DNA of 64,000 nucleotides from NCBI GenBank assembly GCA_036365145.1, contig JAEOAD010001177.1, positions 248,001 to 312,000 of the forward strand. The letters run 5' to 3'. Numbering within the stretch: the first letter of the stretch is position 1; the number at the start of each line of letters is the position of its first letter. This document shows positions 26,916 to 40,130 of this stretch, piece by piece. Under the pieces are notes generated by a model. The model saw only the letters and a program-made list of their open reading frames with translations, did not search any database and was not told the DNA's origin. The stretch is from Orientallactaga sibirica (Eukaryota; Chordata; Mammalia; Rodentia; Dipodidae). The position numbers were made by a program, and so were the translations under genes.

Positions 26916-29900
26916 GTTTGTTTTCTAAACAAACTAAGTTAGAAATGAAGTGAAATCTACTAAGTTGTACATCTTGTTATTTGACACAAACAAGGAAAGT
27001 TTTGAACTTGCTGCACTCAACCTTCTTTGTGGGAAAGCAACTCATTCCAAGAGCAGAACTAGCTCATTTCACACAGTACAGTGTTTGGCAATGAAGATGT
27101 TTGTTTTCTAAACAAACTACTTTAAATGAGGTGAATCTACTAAGTTGTACATCTTGTTAGATTACACTAACTAGGAAAGTTTGAACTTGCTGCACTCAAC
27201 CTTCTTCGTTGGAAAGCAACTCATTCCAAGAGCAGAACTAGCTTATTTAACACAGTACAGTGTTTGGAAATGAAGATGTTTGTTTTCCAAACAAATTATG
27301 TTAGAAATGAGGCGAATCTACTAAGTTGTACATCTTGTTAGATTGACACAAACAAGGAAAGTTTGAACTTGCTGCACTCAACTGTCTTTGTAGGAAAGCA
27401 ACTCATTCCAAGAGCAGAACTAGCTTATTTCACACAGTACAGTGTTTGGGAATGAAGATGTTTGTTTTATAAACAAACTACATTAGAAATGAAATGAATC
27501 TACTAAGTTGTACATCTATTTAGATGACACAAACTAGGAAAGTTTGAACTTGCTGCACTCAACTTTCTTAGTGGGAAAGCAACTCATTCCAAGATCAGAA
27601 CTAGCTTATACTCACACAGTACAGTGTTCAATAATGAATATGTTTGTTTTCTAAACAAAACTACTTTAGAATTGAGGCAAATCTACTAAGTTGTACATCT
27701 TGTTAAATGACAGAAACTAGGAAAGTCTGAACTTGCTGCACTCAACTTTCTTCATGGGAAAGCAACTCATTCCAAGAGCAGAACTAGCTTCCTTCACACA
27801 GTACAGTGTTTCGCAATGAACATGTTTGTTTTCCAAACAAACTACTTTAGAAATGAAGGGAATGACTAAATTTGTACATCTTGTTAGATGACACAAACTA
27901 GGAAAGTTTTGAACTTGCTGCACTCAACCCTCTTCGTGGGAAAGGAACTCATTTCGAGAATGAAACTAGCTTATTTAACACAGTACAGTGTTCAGCAATG
28001 AAGATGTTTGTTTTCTAAAGAAACTACTTTGGAAATGAAGCGAATCTACTAAGTTGTACATCTTGTTAGATGACACAAACTAGGAAAGTTTGAACTTGCT
28101 GCACTCAACCTTCTTCGTGGGAAAACAACTCATTCCAAGAGAACAGAACAAGCTTATTTCACACAGTACAATGTTCGGAAATGAACCTTTTTGTTTTCTA
28201 AACAAACTCCATTAGAAGTGAGGCAAATCTTCTAAGTTGTACATCTTGTTAGATTACATAAACAAGGAATGTTTGAACTTACTTCACTCAACCACTTCTT
28301 GTAGGAAAGCAACTCATTGTGAGAACAGAAGTAGCTTATTTAACACAGGACAGTTTTCGGCAATGAAGATGTTTGTTTTTCCAAACAAACTACTTTAGAA
28401 ATGAAGTGAATCTACTAAGTTGTAGAACCTGTTAGATGACACAAGCTAGGAAAGTTTGAACTTGCTGCACTCAACCTTCTTCGTAGGAAAGCAACTCATT
28501 CCGAGATCAGAACTAGCTTACTTCACACAGTACAGTGTTCAGCAATGACCATGTTTGTTTTCTAAACAAACTACGTTAGAAATGAGGTCATACTACTAAG
28601 TTGTACATCTGGAAAGATTACACAAACTAGGAAAGATTGATCTTGCACTCAACCCTCTTCATAGGAAATCACCTCATTGCGAGAGCAGAACTAGCTTATT
28701 TCACACAGTAAAATGTTTATAATGAAGATGTTTGTTTTTAAACAAACTACTTTAGAAAGGAAGTGAATCTACTATGTTGTATATCTCGTTAGATGACACA
28801 AACTAGGAAAGTTTGAACTTGCTGCACTCAACCTTCTTTGTAGGAAAGCAACTCATTCCAACAGCAGAACTAGCTTACTTCACAAAGTATAGTGTTCAGC
28901 AATGAACAAGTTTGGTTTCCAAACAAACTACTTTACAATTGAGGCAAATCTACTAAGTTGTACATCTTGTTAGATGACACAAACTAGGAAAGTCTGAATA
29001 TGCTGCACTCAACCTTCTTCGTAGGAAAGCAACTCATTCCAGGAGCAGAACTAGCTTACTTCACACAATGAACATGTTTGTTTTCTAAACAAGCTAAGAT
29101 ACAAGTGAGGTGAATCTACTAGGTTTTAAATCTTGTTAGATTACATAAACAAGGAACATTTGAACTTGTTGCACTCAACCCTCTTCGTAGGAAAGCAACT
29201 CATTCTGAGAACAGAACTAGCTTATTTTCCACAGTACAGTGTTTGGCAATGAACCTGTTTGTTTTCTCAAAAACTACTTTAGAAATGCAGCGAATTGAAA
29301 AAAGTTGTATATCTTATGAGATTACACAGACAGGAAAGTTTGAACTTGCTGCACTCAACTTTCTTTCGTATGAAAGCAATTCATTCCCATACCAGAACTA
29401 GCCTACTTCACACAGTACAGTGTTTGGAATGAACATATTTGTTTTGTAAACATACTATGTTAGAAGTGATGCAAATATACTAAGTTGTACATCTTATTAG
29501 ATTACACAAACAAGGAAAGGTTGAACTTGCTGCAATCAACAAACTTCGTAGGAAAGAAACTCATTCCGAGAACAGAACTAGCTTATTTAAAACAGTACAG
29601 TGTTCAGCAATGAAGATGTTTGTTTTCTAAACAAACTACTATAGAAATGAAGCGAGTCTACTAAGTTGTATATCTTGTAAGATTACACAAACTAGGAATG
29701 TTTGAACTTGCTGCACTCAACCTTCTTAGTGGGAAAGTAACTCATTCCAATAGCAGAATTAGCTTACTTCACACAGTACAGTGTTCAGGAATGAACATAT
29801 CGGTTTTCTAAAGAAACTACATTAGAATTGAAGTGAATCTACTAAGTTGTACATCTTCTTAGATTACACAAACAAGGAAAGTTTGAATGTGCTGCATTCA

Positions 29901-32900
29901 ACGTACGTCGTAGGAAAGCAACTCATTCCTAGACAAGAACTAGCTTTTTCAACACAGTATAGTGTTCAGCAATGAAGATGTTTGTTTTACAATGAATCTA
30001 CTTTAGAATTAAAGCGAATCTGCTAAGTTGTACACCTTGTTAGTTGAAACAAACTAGGAAATTTTGAGCATGCTACACTGAACCTTCTTCGTAGGATAGT
30101 AACTCTTTCCAAGAGCAGAACTAGCTTACTTCACACAGTACAGTGTTCGCAATGAACATATTTGTTTTCTAAACAAGCTAAGTTAGAAGTTAGTCGAATC
30201 TAGTAAGTTGTACACCTTGTTAAATTACACAAACAAGGAAAGTTTGAACTTGCTGCACTCAACCTTCTTCGTAAGGAAAGCAACTCACTCTGAGAACAGA
30301 ACTAGCTTATTTAACACAGAACAGTGTCCAGCAATGAAGATGTTTGTTTTCTAAACAAACTACTTTAGAAATGAAGCAAATCTACTAATTTGTACAAGTT
30401 GTTAGATGACACAAACTAGGAATGTTTGAACTTGCTGCACTCAACCTACTTTGTAGGGAAGCAAATCACTCTGAGAACAGAAAGAGCTTATTTAACACAG
30501 TACAGTGTTCGGCAATGAAGATGTTTGTTTTCCAAACAAACTACTTTAGAAATGAAGGGAATGTACTAATTTGTACATCTTGTTAGATGACACAAACTAG
30601 GTAATGTTTAACTTGCTGCACTGAACCTTCTTCGTAGGATAGCAACTCATTCCAAGAGCAGAAGTAGCTTACTTCACACAGTACAGTGTTAGCAAAGAAC
30701 ATGTTTGATTTCTAAACAAACTACTTTAGAATTGAGGCAAATTGACTAAGTTGTATATAGTTTTATATGACACAAACTAGGAAAGTCTGAACTTTCTGCA
30801 CTCAACCTTCTTTGTAGGAAAGCAACTCATTCCAAGAGCAGAACTAGCTTACTTCACACAGTATAGTGTTTGGCAAAGAAGATGTTTGTTTACTAAACAA
30901 ACTATGTTAGAAGTGATGCGAATCTACTAAGTTGTACTTCTTGTTATTTTACACAAACTAGGAAAATTTGAACTTGCTGCACTCAACTTCTTCCCGTGGG
31001 GAAAGCAATTCATTCCAAGAGCAGAAATAGCTTACTTAACACACTAAGTACAGTGTTGGAAAAGAACATGTTTGTTTTCTAAACAAACTACGTTAAAATT
31101 GAGGCAAAACTACTATGTTGTACATTTTGTTAGATTACACAAATAAGGAAAGTTTTAACGTGCTGCACTCAACCATCTTCTAAGGAGAGCAACTCATTCC
31201 GAGAACAGAACTAGCCTATTTACCACAGTACAGTGTTTGGCAATGAAGATGTTTGTTTTCTAAAACAAACTACTTTAGCAATGAAGGAATCTACTAAGTT
31301 GTACATCTTTTTATATGACACAAACTTTAAAAGGTTGAACTTGCTGAACTCAACCTTCTTCATGGGAAAGCAACTCATTCCAAGAGCAGAATTAACTTAC
31401 TTCACACAGAACAGATGTTGGGCAATGAACATGTTTGTTTTCTAAACATACTAAGTTAGGAGTGAGTCAAATCTACTAAGTTGTAAATCTTGTTAGATTA
31501 CACAAACTAAGAAAATTTGAACTTTCTGCACTCAACCTTCTTTGTGGGAAAGCAACTCATTCCAAGAGCAGAACTAGCTTATTTCACACAGTAAGTACAG
31601 TGTTCTGAAATGAACATGTTTGTTTTTCTAAACAAACTACGTTAGATATGAGGCAAATCTACTAAGTTGTACATATTGTTAGATTACACAAACAAGGAAA
31701 GTTTGACCTTGCTGCCCTCAACCCTCTTCGTAGGAAAGCAAATCATTCTGAGAACAGAACTAGCTTATTTAACACAGAACAGTGTTCCGCAATGAAGATG
31801 TTTGTTTTCTAAACAAACTACTTTAGAAATGAAGCAAATCTACTAATTTGTACAAGTTGTTAGATGACACAAACTAGGAATGTTTGAACTTGCTGCACTC
31901 AACCTTCTTCGTAGGAAAGCAACTCATTCCAAGAGCAGAACTAGCTTACTTCACACAGGACAGTGTTTGGCAATGAACATGTTTGTTTTCTGAGCAAACT
32001 ACTTTAGAAATGAAGCACACCTACGAAGTTGTGCATCTTGTTAGATGACACAAACAATGAAATTTTGAACTTGCTGAACTGAACCTTGTTGGTAGGAAAG
32101 CAACTCATCCCGAGAGCAGAACTAGCTTACTTCACACAGTAAGTACAGTGTTTGGAAATGAACATGCTTGTTTTCTAAACAAACTATTTTAGAAATGATG
32201 TGAAACTACTAAATTGTACATCTTGATAAATTACACAAACAAGGAAAGTTTGAAATTGGTGTACTCAACACACTTCTTAGGAAAGCAACTCATTTCGAGA
32301 GCACAACTAGCTTATTTCACACAGTACAGTGTCCGGCCATGAACATGTTTGTTTTCTAAACAAAGTACTTTAGAATAGATGCAAAACTACTAAGTTGTAC
32401 ATCTTGTTAGATAAAACAAACTAGGAATGTTTGAACTTGCTGCACTCAACCTTCATCGTGAGAAAGCAACACATTCCAAGAGCGGAAACTAGCATACTTC
32501 ACACAGTACAGTGTTTGGCAATGAAGATGTTTCTTTTCTAAACAAAGTACTTTAAAATTAGGAGAATCTAATGAGTAGTACATCTTGTTATATGAAACTC
32601 ACTAGGACAGTTTCAATTTGCTGCACTCAACCCCTGTTCGTGGGAAAGCAACTCATTCCAATAGCAGAACTAGCTTACTTCACATAGTAAGTAAAATGTT
32701 TGGAAATGAACATGTTTGTTTTCTAAAGAAAATATGTTAGAAATGAGGCGAATCTACTAAGTTGTACATCTTGTTAGATTACACAAAGAAGGAAAGTTTG
32801 AACTTGCTGCACTCAACCCTCTTTGTAGGAAAGCAACACATTCTGAGAACGAAATTAGCTTTTTTAACACAGTACAGTGTTCGGCAATGAAGATGTTTGT

Positions 32901-35790
32901 TTTCTAAAGAAACTACTTTAGAAATGAAGTGAATCTACTAAGTTGTACATCTTGTTAGATGACACAAACTAGGAAAGTTCGAACTTGCTGCACTTTACCT
33001 TCTTAGTGGGAAAGCAACTCATTCCAAGAGCAGAACTAGCTTACTTCACACAGTACAGTGTTCTGAAATGAACCTACTAGTTTTCTAAACATACTACGTT
33101 AGAAGTGAAGCGAATCTTCTAAGTTGTACATCTAGTTAGATTACACAAACAAGGAAAGTTTGAACTTGCTACACTCAACCCACTTCATAGGAAAGCAACT
33201 CATTCTGAGAAAAGAACTAGCTTATTTAACACAGTACAGTGTTTGGCAATGAAGATGTTCCCTTTCCAAAGAAACTATTTTAGGAATCAGGAGAATGTGC
33301 TAAGTTGTACATCTTGTTAGATGACACAAACTAGGAAAGTTTGGATTTGCTGCACTCAACTATCTTCGTAGGATAGCAACTCAATCAAAGAGCAGAACTA
33401 GCTTACTTCACACAGTACAGTGTTCACAATGAACATATTTGTTTTCTAAACAAACTACGTTAGAAGTGAGGCAAATCTACTAAGTTGTACACCTTTTTAG
33501 ATTACACAAACAAGGAAAGTTTGAACTTGCTGCACTCAATCAACTTCGTAGGGAAGCAAATCACTCTGAGAACAGAAAGAGCTTATTTAACACAGTACAG
33601 TGTTCGGCAATGAAGATGTTTGTTTTCCAAACAAACTACTTTAGAAATGAAGGGAATGTACTAATTTGTACATCTTGTTAGATGACACAAACTAGGTAAT
33701 GTTTAACTTGCTGCACTCAACCTTCTTCGTAGGGTAGCAACTCATTCCAAGAACAGAAGTAGCTACTTCACACAGTATAGTGTTAGCAATGAACATGTTT
33801 GATTTCTAAACAAACTACTTTAGAATTGAGGCGAATCAACTAAGTTGTACATTGTTTTATATGACACAAACTAGGAAAGTCTGAACTTTCTGCACTCAAC
33901 CTTCTTCGTAGGAAAGCAACTCATTCCAAGAGCAGAACTAGCTTACTTCACACAGTATAGTGTTCGGCAATGAAGATGTTTGTTTAGTAAACAAACTACG
34001 TTAGAAGTGATGTGAATCTACTATGTTGTACATCTTGTTATTTTACACAAACTAGGAAAATTTGAACTTGCTGCATTCAACTTCTTCGTGGGAAAGCAAT
34101 TCATTCCAAGAGCAGAAATAGCTTACTTAACACAATAAGTACAGTGTTCGGAAAAGAACATGTTTGTTTTCTAAACAAACTACGTTAGAATTGAGGCAAA
34201 TCTACTAAGTTGTACATCTTCGTAGATGACACAAACTAGGAAAGTCTGAACTTGCTGCACTCAACATTCTTCATAGGAAAGCAACTTATTGGAAGAAGAG
34301 AACTAGCATACTTCACACAGAACAGTGTTCGGCAATGAACATGTTTGTTTTGTAAACAAACTAAGTTAGAAGTTAGGCAAATCTACTAAGTTGTACATCT
34401 TGTTAGATAACACCAAGTAGGATAGGTTGAACTTGCTGCATTCAACCTTCTTCGTGGGAAAGCAAATCATTCCAAGAGCAGAACTAGCTTATTTCACACA
34501 GTACAGTGATCGGTAATGAAGATGTTTGTTTTCTAAACAAACTACTTTGGAATGGAGGAGAAACTACTAAGTTGTACATGTTGTTAGATTACACAAACTA
34601 GGAAAGTTTGAACTTGCTGCACTCAACCTTCTTCGTGGGAAAACAACTCATTCCAAGAGCACAACTAGCTTACTTCTCACAGTATAGTGTTTGGGAATAA
34701 AGATGTTTCTTTTACATAGAAATGACATTAGAATTGAAATAAATCTACTAAGTTGTACATCTTGTTAGACTACACAAACTTGGAAACGTTGAACTTGCTG
34801 CACTCAACTTTCTTTGTGGGAAAGCAACTCATTCCAATAGCAGAACTACCTTACCTCACACAGTACAGTGTTCGGCAATGAACATATTTGTTTTCTAAAC
34901 AAACAGTGTTAGAAATAAGACGAATCTACTAAGTTGTACATCTTGTTAGATGACAGAAACTAGGAAAGTCTGAACTTGCTGCACTCAACTTTCTTCGTGG
35001 GAAAGCAACTCATTCCAAGAGCAGAACTTGCTTGCTTCACACAGTGCAGTGTTAATCAATGAACATGTTTGTTTTCTAAAGAAACTACGTTAGAATTGAG
35101 GCAAATCTACTAAGCAGTACATTGTGTTAGAAAATACAACCTAGGAAAGTTTGAAGTTGCTGCACTCAACCTTCTTCATGGGAAAGCAACTCATTCCAAA
35201 AGCAGAACTCGCTTACTTCCTACAGTAAGTACAGTCTTCGGAATTGAACATGTTTCTTTTTTAAACAAAGTACGTTAGAAGAGAAGTGAATCTACTAAGT
35301 TGTGCATCCTGTTAGATGACACAAACTAGGAAAGTTTGAACTTGCTGCCCTCAACCCACTTCGTGGGAAAGCAACTCATTCCAATAGCAGAACTAGCTTA
35401 CTTCACACAGTACAGTGTTCACAATGAACATGTTTGTTTTCTAAAGAAACTACGTTAGAAATGAGGCGATACTACTAAGTTGTATATCTAGATAGATTAC
35501 ACAAACTAGGAAAGTTTGAACTTTCTGCAGTCCACACTCTTCGTAGGAAAGGAACTCATTCTGAGAGCAGAACAAGCTTATTTCACACAGTACAGTGTTC
35601 TGTAATGAAGATGTTTGCTTTCTAAACAAACTAAGTTAGAAGTGAGGCAAATCTACTAAGTTGTATATCTTGTTAGATTACATAAACAAGGAAAGATTGA
35701 ACTTGCTGCACTTAACCCTATATGTAGGAAAGCAACTCATTCCGAGAACAGAACTAGCTTACTTCACACAGTACAGTGTTTGGCAATGAA
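26916..35790 (+). repeat. 8.87-kb tandem duplication, second copy
   Basis: This is the direct-repeat partner of 18,050-26,915, abutting it head to tail. Differences in the core are mostly single-base indels in short homopolymers (e.g. TTTTCTAA versus TTTTTCTAA) and scattered substitutions. Matching stops near 35,790, where the partner continues into this copy. The block is consistent with unequal exchange or segmental duplication inside a satellite array. Confidence 0.88.
27204..27220 (+). other. Half-match to the CENP-B box, best copy
   Basis: CTTCGTTGGAAAGCAAC is the closest copy noticed. It has 12 of 12 matches to the first twelve box positions, and again GCAA where CGGG is required. It is the duplicate counterpart of the site at 18,340-18,356. 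Confidence 0.5.
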
Positions 35791-37431
35791 CATGTTTCTT
35801 TTCTAAACAAACTACTTTAGAAATGAAGCGAATCTACTAAGTTGTACATCTTGTTAGATGACACAAACTGCGAAAGTTTTAACTTGCTGTACTCAACCTT
35901 CTTTGTGGGAAAGCAACTCATTCCAATAGTAGAAGTAGCTTACTTCACACACTACAGTGTTCGCAATGAACATATTTGTTTTCTAAACTAACTACTTTAG
36001 AAGTGAGGCGAATCTACTAAGTTGTACACCTTGTTAGGTTACACCAACAAGGAAAGTTTGAACTTGTTGCACTCAACCCACTTCGTAGGAAAGCAACGCA
36101 TTCCGAGAACAGATCTTGCTTATTTAACCCAGTACAATGTTAGGAAATGAAGATGTTTGTTTTCCAAACAAACTACATTAGAAATGAAGCGAATCTACTA
36201 AGTTGTACATCTTGGTAGATGATGCAAACTAGCAAAGTTTGAACTTGCTGCACTCAACTGTCTTTGTAGGATAGCAATTCATTACAAGAGCAGAACTAGC
36301 TTACTTCACACAGTACAGCGTTTGGGAATGAAGATGTTTCTTTTCTATAGAAACGACATTAGAAATGAAATGAATATACTAAGTTGTACATCTTATTAGA
36401 TTACACAAACTGGGAAAGTTTGAACTTGCTGCACTCAACTTTCTTCGTGGGAAAGCAATTCATTCCATGAGCAGAACTAGCTTACCTCACACAGTACAAT
36501 GTTCGGTAATGAAAATGTTTGTTTTCTAAACAAACTACTTTAGAATTGAGGCAAATCTACTAAGTTATACATCTTGTTACATGACACAAACTAGTAAAGT
36601 TTGAACTTGCTGAACTCAATGTTCTTCGTGGGAAAGCAACTCATTTCAAGAGCAGAACTAGCTTACTTCACACAGTAAGTACAGAGTTCAGAAATGAACA
36701 TGTTTGTTTTCTAAACAAACTATCTTAGAAATGAGGCGGATCTACTAAGTTGTACATCTTGTTAGATTACACAAACAAGGAAAATTTGAACTTCCTGCAC
36801 TCAACCCTCTTCTCAGGAAAACTACTCATTCCGAGAACAGAAATAGCTTATTTAACACAATACAGTGTTCGGCAATGAAGATGTTTGTTTTCTAAACAAA
36901 CTAAGTTAGGAGTGAGGCGAATCTACTAAGTTGTACATCTTGTTAGAATACATAAACAAGGAAAGTTAGAACTCATTGCACTCAACCTTCTTCGTAGGAA
37001 AGTAACTGATTGCCAGAACAGAACTAGCTTATTTAACACAATACAGTGATCGGCAATGAATCTTTGTGTTTTCTAAACAAACTACTTTATAAATGAAGTG
37101 AACGTACTAAGTTGTACATCTTGTTAGATTACACCAACTAGTAAAGTTTGAACTTGCTACACACAACCTTCTTCGTGGGAAAGCAACTCCTTCTAATAGC
37201 AGAACTAGCTTACTTCACACAGTACATTGTTCGTGAATGAACATATTTTTTTCTAAACAAACTATGTTTGAAGTGAGGTGGATCTACTAAGTTGTACATC
37301 TTGTTAGATTTCACAAACAAGAAAAGTTTGAACTTGCTGCACTCAACACACTTCGTAGGAAAGAAACTCATTCCGAGAACAGATCTAGCTTATTTAACAC
37401 AGTACAGTATTTGGCAATGAAGATGGTTGTT

Positions 37432-37466
37432 TTCTATTTATTTATTTCTATTTATTTATTTCTATA
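37432..37466 (+). repeat. TTTA-type microsatellite patch replacing part of a monomer
   Basis: Two runs of TTTATTTATTTC-like sequence occupy the place where AAACAAACTACTTTAGAAATG normally stands, just after GTTTTCTA. They look like slippage starting from the TTTTCTA of the dyad. No inserted element or target duplication is visible. Confidence 0.75.
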
Positions 37467-40116
37467 GAAATAAAGCGAGTCTACTGAGTTGTAAATCTTG
37501 TTAGATGACACAAACTCGTAAAATTTTAACTTGCTGCACTCAACCTTCTTCGTGGGAAAGCAACTCATTCCAAGAGCAGTACTAGCTTACTTCACACAGT
37601 ACAGTGTTTGGGAATGAATATATTTGTTTTCTAAACAAACTACGTTGGAAGTGAGGTGAATCTACTAAGTTGTACATCTTGTTATATTACACAAACAAAG
37701 AAAGTTTGAACTTGCTGCACTCAACCCACTTCGTAGAAAAGCAATTCATTTCGAGAACGGAAATAGCTTATGCAATACAGTACAGTGTTCGGCAATGAAT
37801 ATGTTTGTTTTCCAAAGAAACTACTTTAGTAATGAAGCAAATCTACTACATTGTACATCTTGTTATATGAGACAAACTAGAAAAGGTTGAACTTCCTGAA
37901 CTCAACCTTCTTCGTGGGAAAGCAAATCATTCCAAGAGCAGAACTAACTTACTTCACACAGAACTGATGTTCGGCAATGAACATGTTTGTTTTCCAAACA
38001 TACTAAGTTAGGAGTGAGTCAAATCTACTAAGTTGAAAATCTTGTTAGATTACACAAACTAAGAAAATTTGAACTTTTTGCACTCAACTTTCTTCATAGG
38101 AAAGCAACTCATTCCAAGAGCAGAACTAGCTTACTTCACACAGGACAGTGTTCGGCAATGAACATGTTTGCTTTCTAAACAAACAAACTTAGAAGTGAGG
38201 CGAATCTACTAAGTTGTACATCTTGTTAGATTACACAAACTAGGAAAGTTTGAACTTGGTGTACTTAACACATTGCAGTGTTCGGCAATGAAGATGTTTG
38301 TTGTCTAAACAAACTACTTTAGAAATGAAGCGAATCTACTAAGTTGTACATCTTACTAGATGACACAAACTGGGAAAGTTTGAACTTGCTGCACTCAACC
38401 TTCTTCGTGGGAAAGCAACTCATTCCAATAGCAGAACTAGCTTACTTCACACAGGACTTATTCGGTAATGAACATGTGTGTTTTCTAAACAAACTAGGTT
38501 AGAATTGAGGCAAATCTACTAAGTTGTATATCTTGTTAGATGATACAAGCTAGGAATGTTTGAACTTGCTGCACTCAACCTTCTTCTTAGGAAAGCAACT
38601 CATTCCAAGAGCAGAACTAGCTTACTTCACACAGTACAGGGTTCGGCAATGAACATGTTTGTTTTCTAAACAAATTAAGTTAGAAATGAGGCTAATGTAC
38701 TAAGTTCTACATCTTGTTAGATTACACAAACTAGGAATGTTTGAACTTGCTGCACGTAACCTTCTTCGTGGTAATGCAACTCATTCTAAGAGCAGAACTA
38801 GCTTACGTCACACAGTAAGTACAGTGTTTGAAATGAACATGTTTGTTTTCTAAACAAACTACGTTGGAAATGAGTCGAATCTACTAAGGAGTACATCTTG
38901 TTAGATTACACAAACAAGGAAAATTTGAACTTGCTGCAATCAACCCTTTTCGCAGGAAAGCAACACATTCCAAGAACAGGACTAGCTTATTTAACACAGT
39001 ACAGTGTTCGGCAATGAAGATGTTAGTTTTCTAAACAAAGTACTTTAGAAATGAAGCGAATCTACTAAGTTGTACATCTTGTTAGATGATACAAACTAGG
39101 AAAGTTTGAACTTGCTGCACTCAACCTACTTCATAGGAACGAAACTCATTCCAAGAGCAGAACTAGCTTACTTCACACAGTACTGTGTTCAGGAATGAAC
39201 ATGTCTGTTTTCTAAACAAACTACGTTAGAAATGAGGCAAACCTACTAAGTGGTACATCTTGATAGATTAGACAAACTAGGAAAGGTTGAATTTGCTGGA
39301 CTCACCCCTCTTTGTAGGAAAGCAATTCATTCCGAGAGCAGAACTAGCTTATTTCACACAGTACAGTTTTGGCAATGAAGATGTTTCTTTTCTCAACAAA
39401 CTACTTTAGAAATGAAGCGAATCTACGAAGTTGTACATCTTGTTAGATGACACTAACTAGAAAAGTTTGAACTTGCTGCACTCAGCCTTCTTCGTGGGAA
39501 AGCAACTCACTCCAATAGCAGAACTACCTTACTTCACACAGTACAGTTTTTGGCAATGAACATGGTTGTTTTCTAAACAAACTACGTTAGAAGTGAGTTG
39601 AATCTACTAAGTTGTTCATCCTGTTAGATTACACAAACAAGGAAAGTTTGAACTTGCTGCACTCAATCCTCCTCGTAGGAAAGCAACTCGTTCTGAGAAC
39701 AGAACTAGCTTATTTAACACAGTACAGTGTTCGGCAATGAAGATGTTTGTTTTCTAAACAAACTACTTTAGAAATGAAAAGAATCTACTAATTTGGACAT
39801 CTTATTAGATGACAAAAACTAGGGAAGTTTGAACTGGCTGCACTCAACCTTCTTCGTAGGAAACAACTCATTCTGAGAGCAGAACTACCTTATTTCACAC
39901 AGTACAGTGTTTGATAATGAAGATGTTTGTATTGTAAACAAACTGCTTTAAAAGTGAGGTAAATGTACTAAGTTGTACATCTTGATACATTCCACAAACA
40001 AGGAAAGTTTGAACTTGCTGCCCTCAACCCTCTTCGTAGGAAAGCAAATGTTTCCAAGAACAGAACTAGCTTATTTAACACAGTACAGTGTTCAACAATG
40101 GAGAAGTTTGATTTCT

Positions 40117-40130
40117 AAACAAACAAGCAG
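40117..40130. other. Orientation switch of the satellite array
   Basis: Up to TTTCTAAACAAAC (ending 40,124) the monomers are in plus orientation. From GCAGCAAGTTCAAAC (starting 40,127) every monomer is the reverse complement. The switch takes only a couple of bases (AA) and joins the middle of one monomer to a non-homologous position of an inverted one. The monomers on either side are not mirror copies of one another, so this is not a fresh palindromic fold-back. It may be an old inversion breakpoint or an assembly join. Confidence 0.92.

Larger units (their letters stand above)
11949..40125 (+). repeat. Satellite array, plus orientation, segment 3
   Basis: About 28.2 kb, or some 155 monomers, of the same satellite runs without any foreign insertion. 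It contains the large tandem duplication at about 18.05-35.79 kb, a dimer duplication at 13.2-13.9 kb and a TTTA microsatellite patch at 37,432-37,466. Shortened monomers also occur. Near 17,525 the repeat lacks the ACTACTTTAGAAATGAAG part, near 20,195 CAATGAACATG follows TTCACA directly, and near 38,265 about 70 bp are missing between the CACTCAACC and TTTAACACA landmarks. The segment ends at the orientation switch. Small reading frames on both strands (e.g. 16,858-17,064 and 31,233-31,445) are repeat-derived. Confidence 0.97.

Noticed and set aside
1..40125. CRISPR-like appearance (regular repeats with variable parts)
   Set aside because: The period is about 181 bp with variation spread throughout, and the elements are mammalian. 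There is no short identical repeat with unique spacers and no cas gene.
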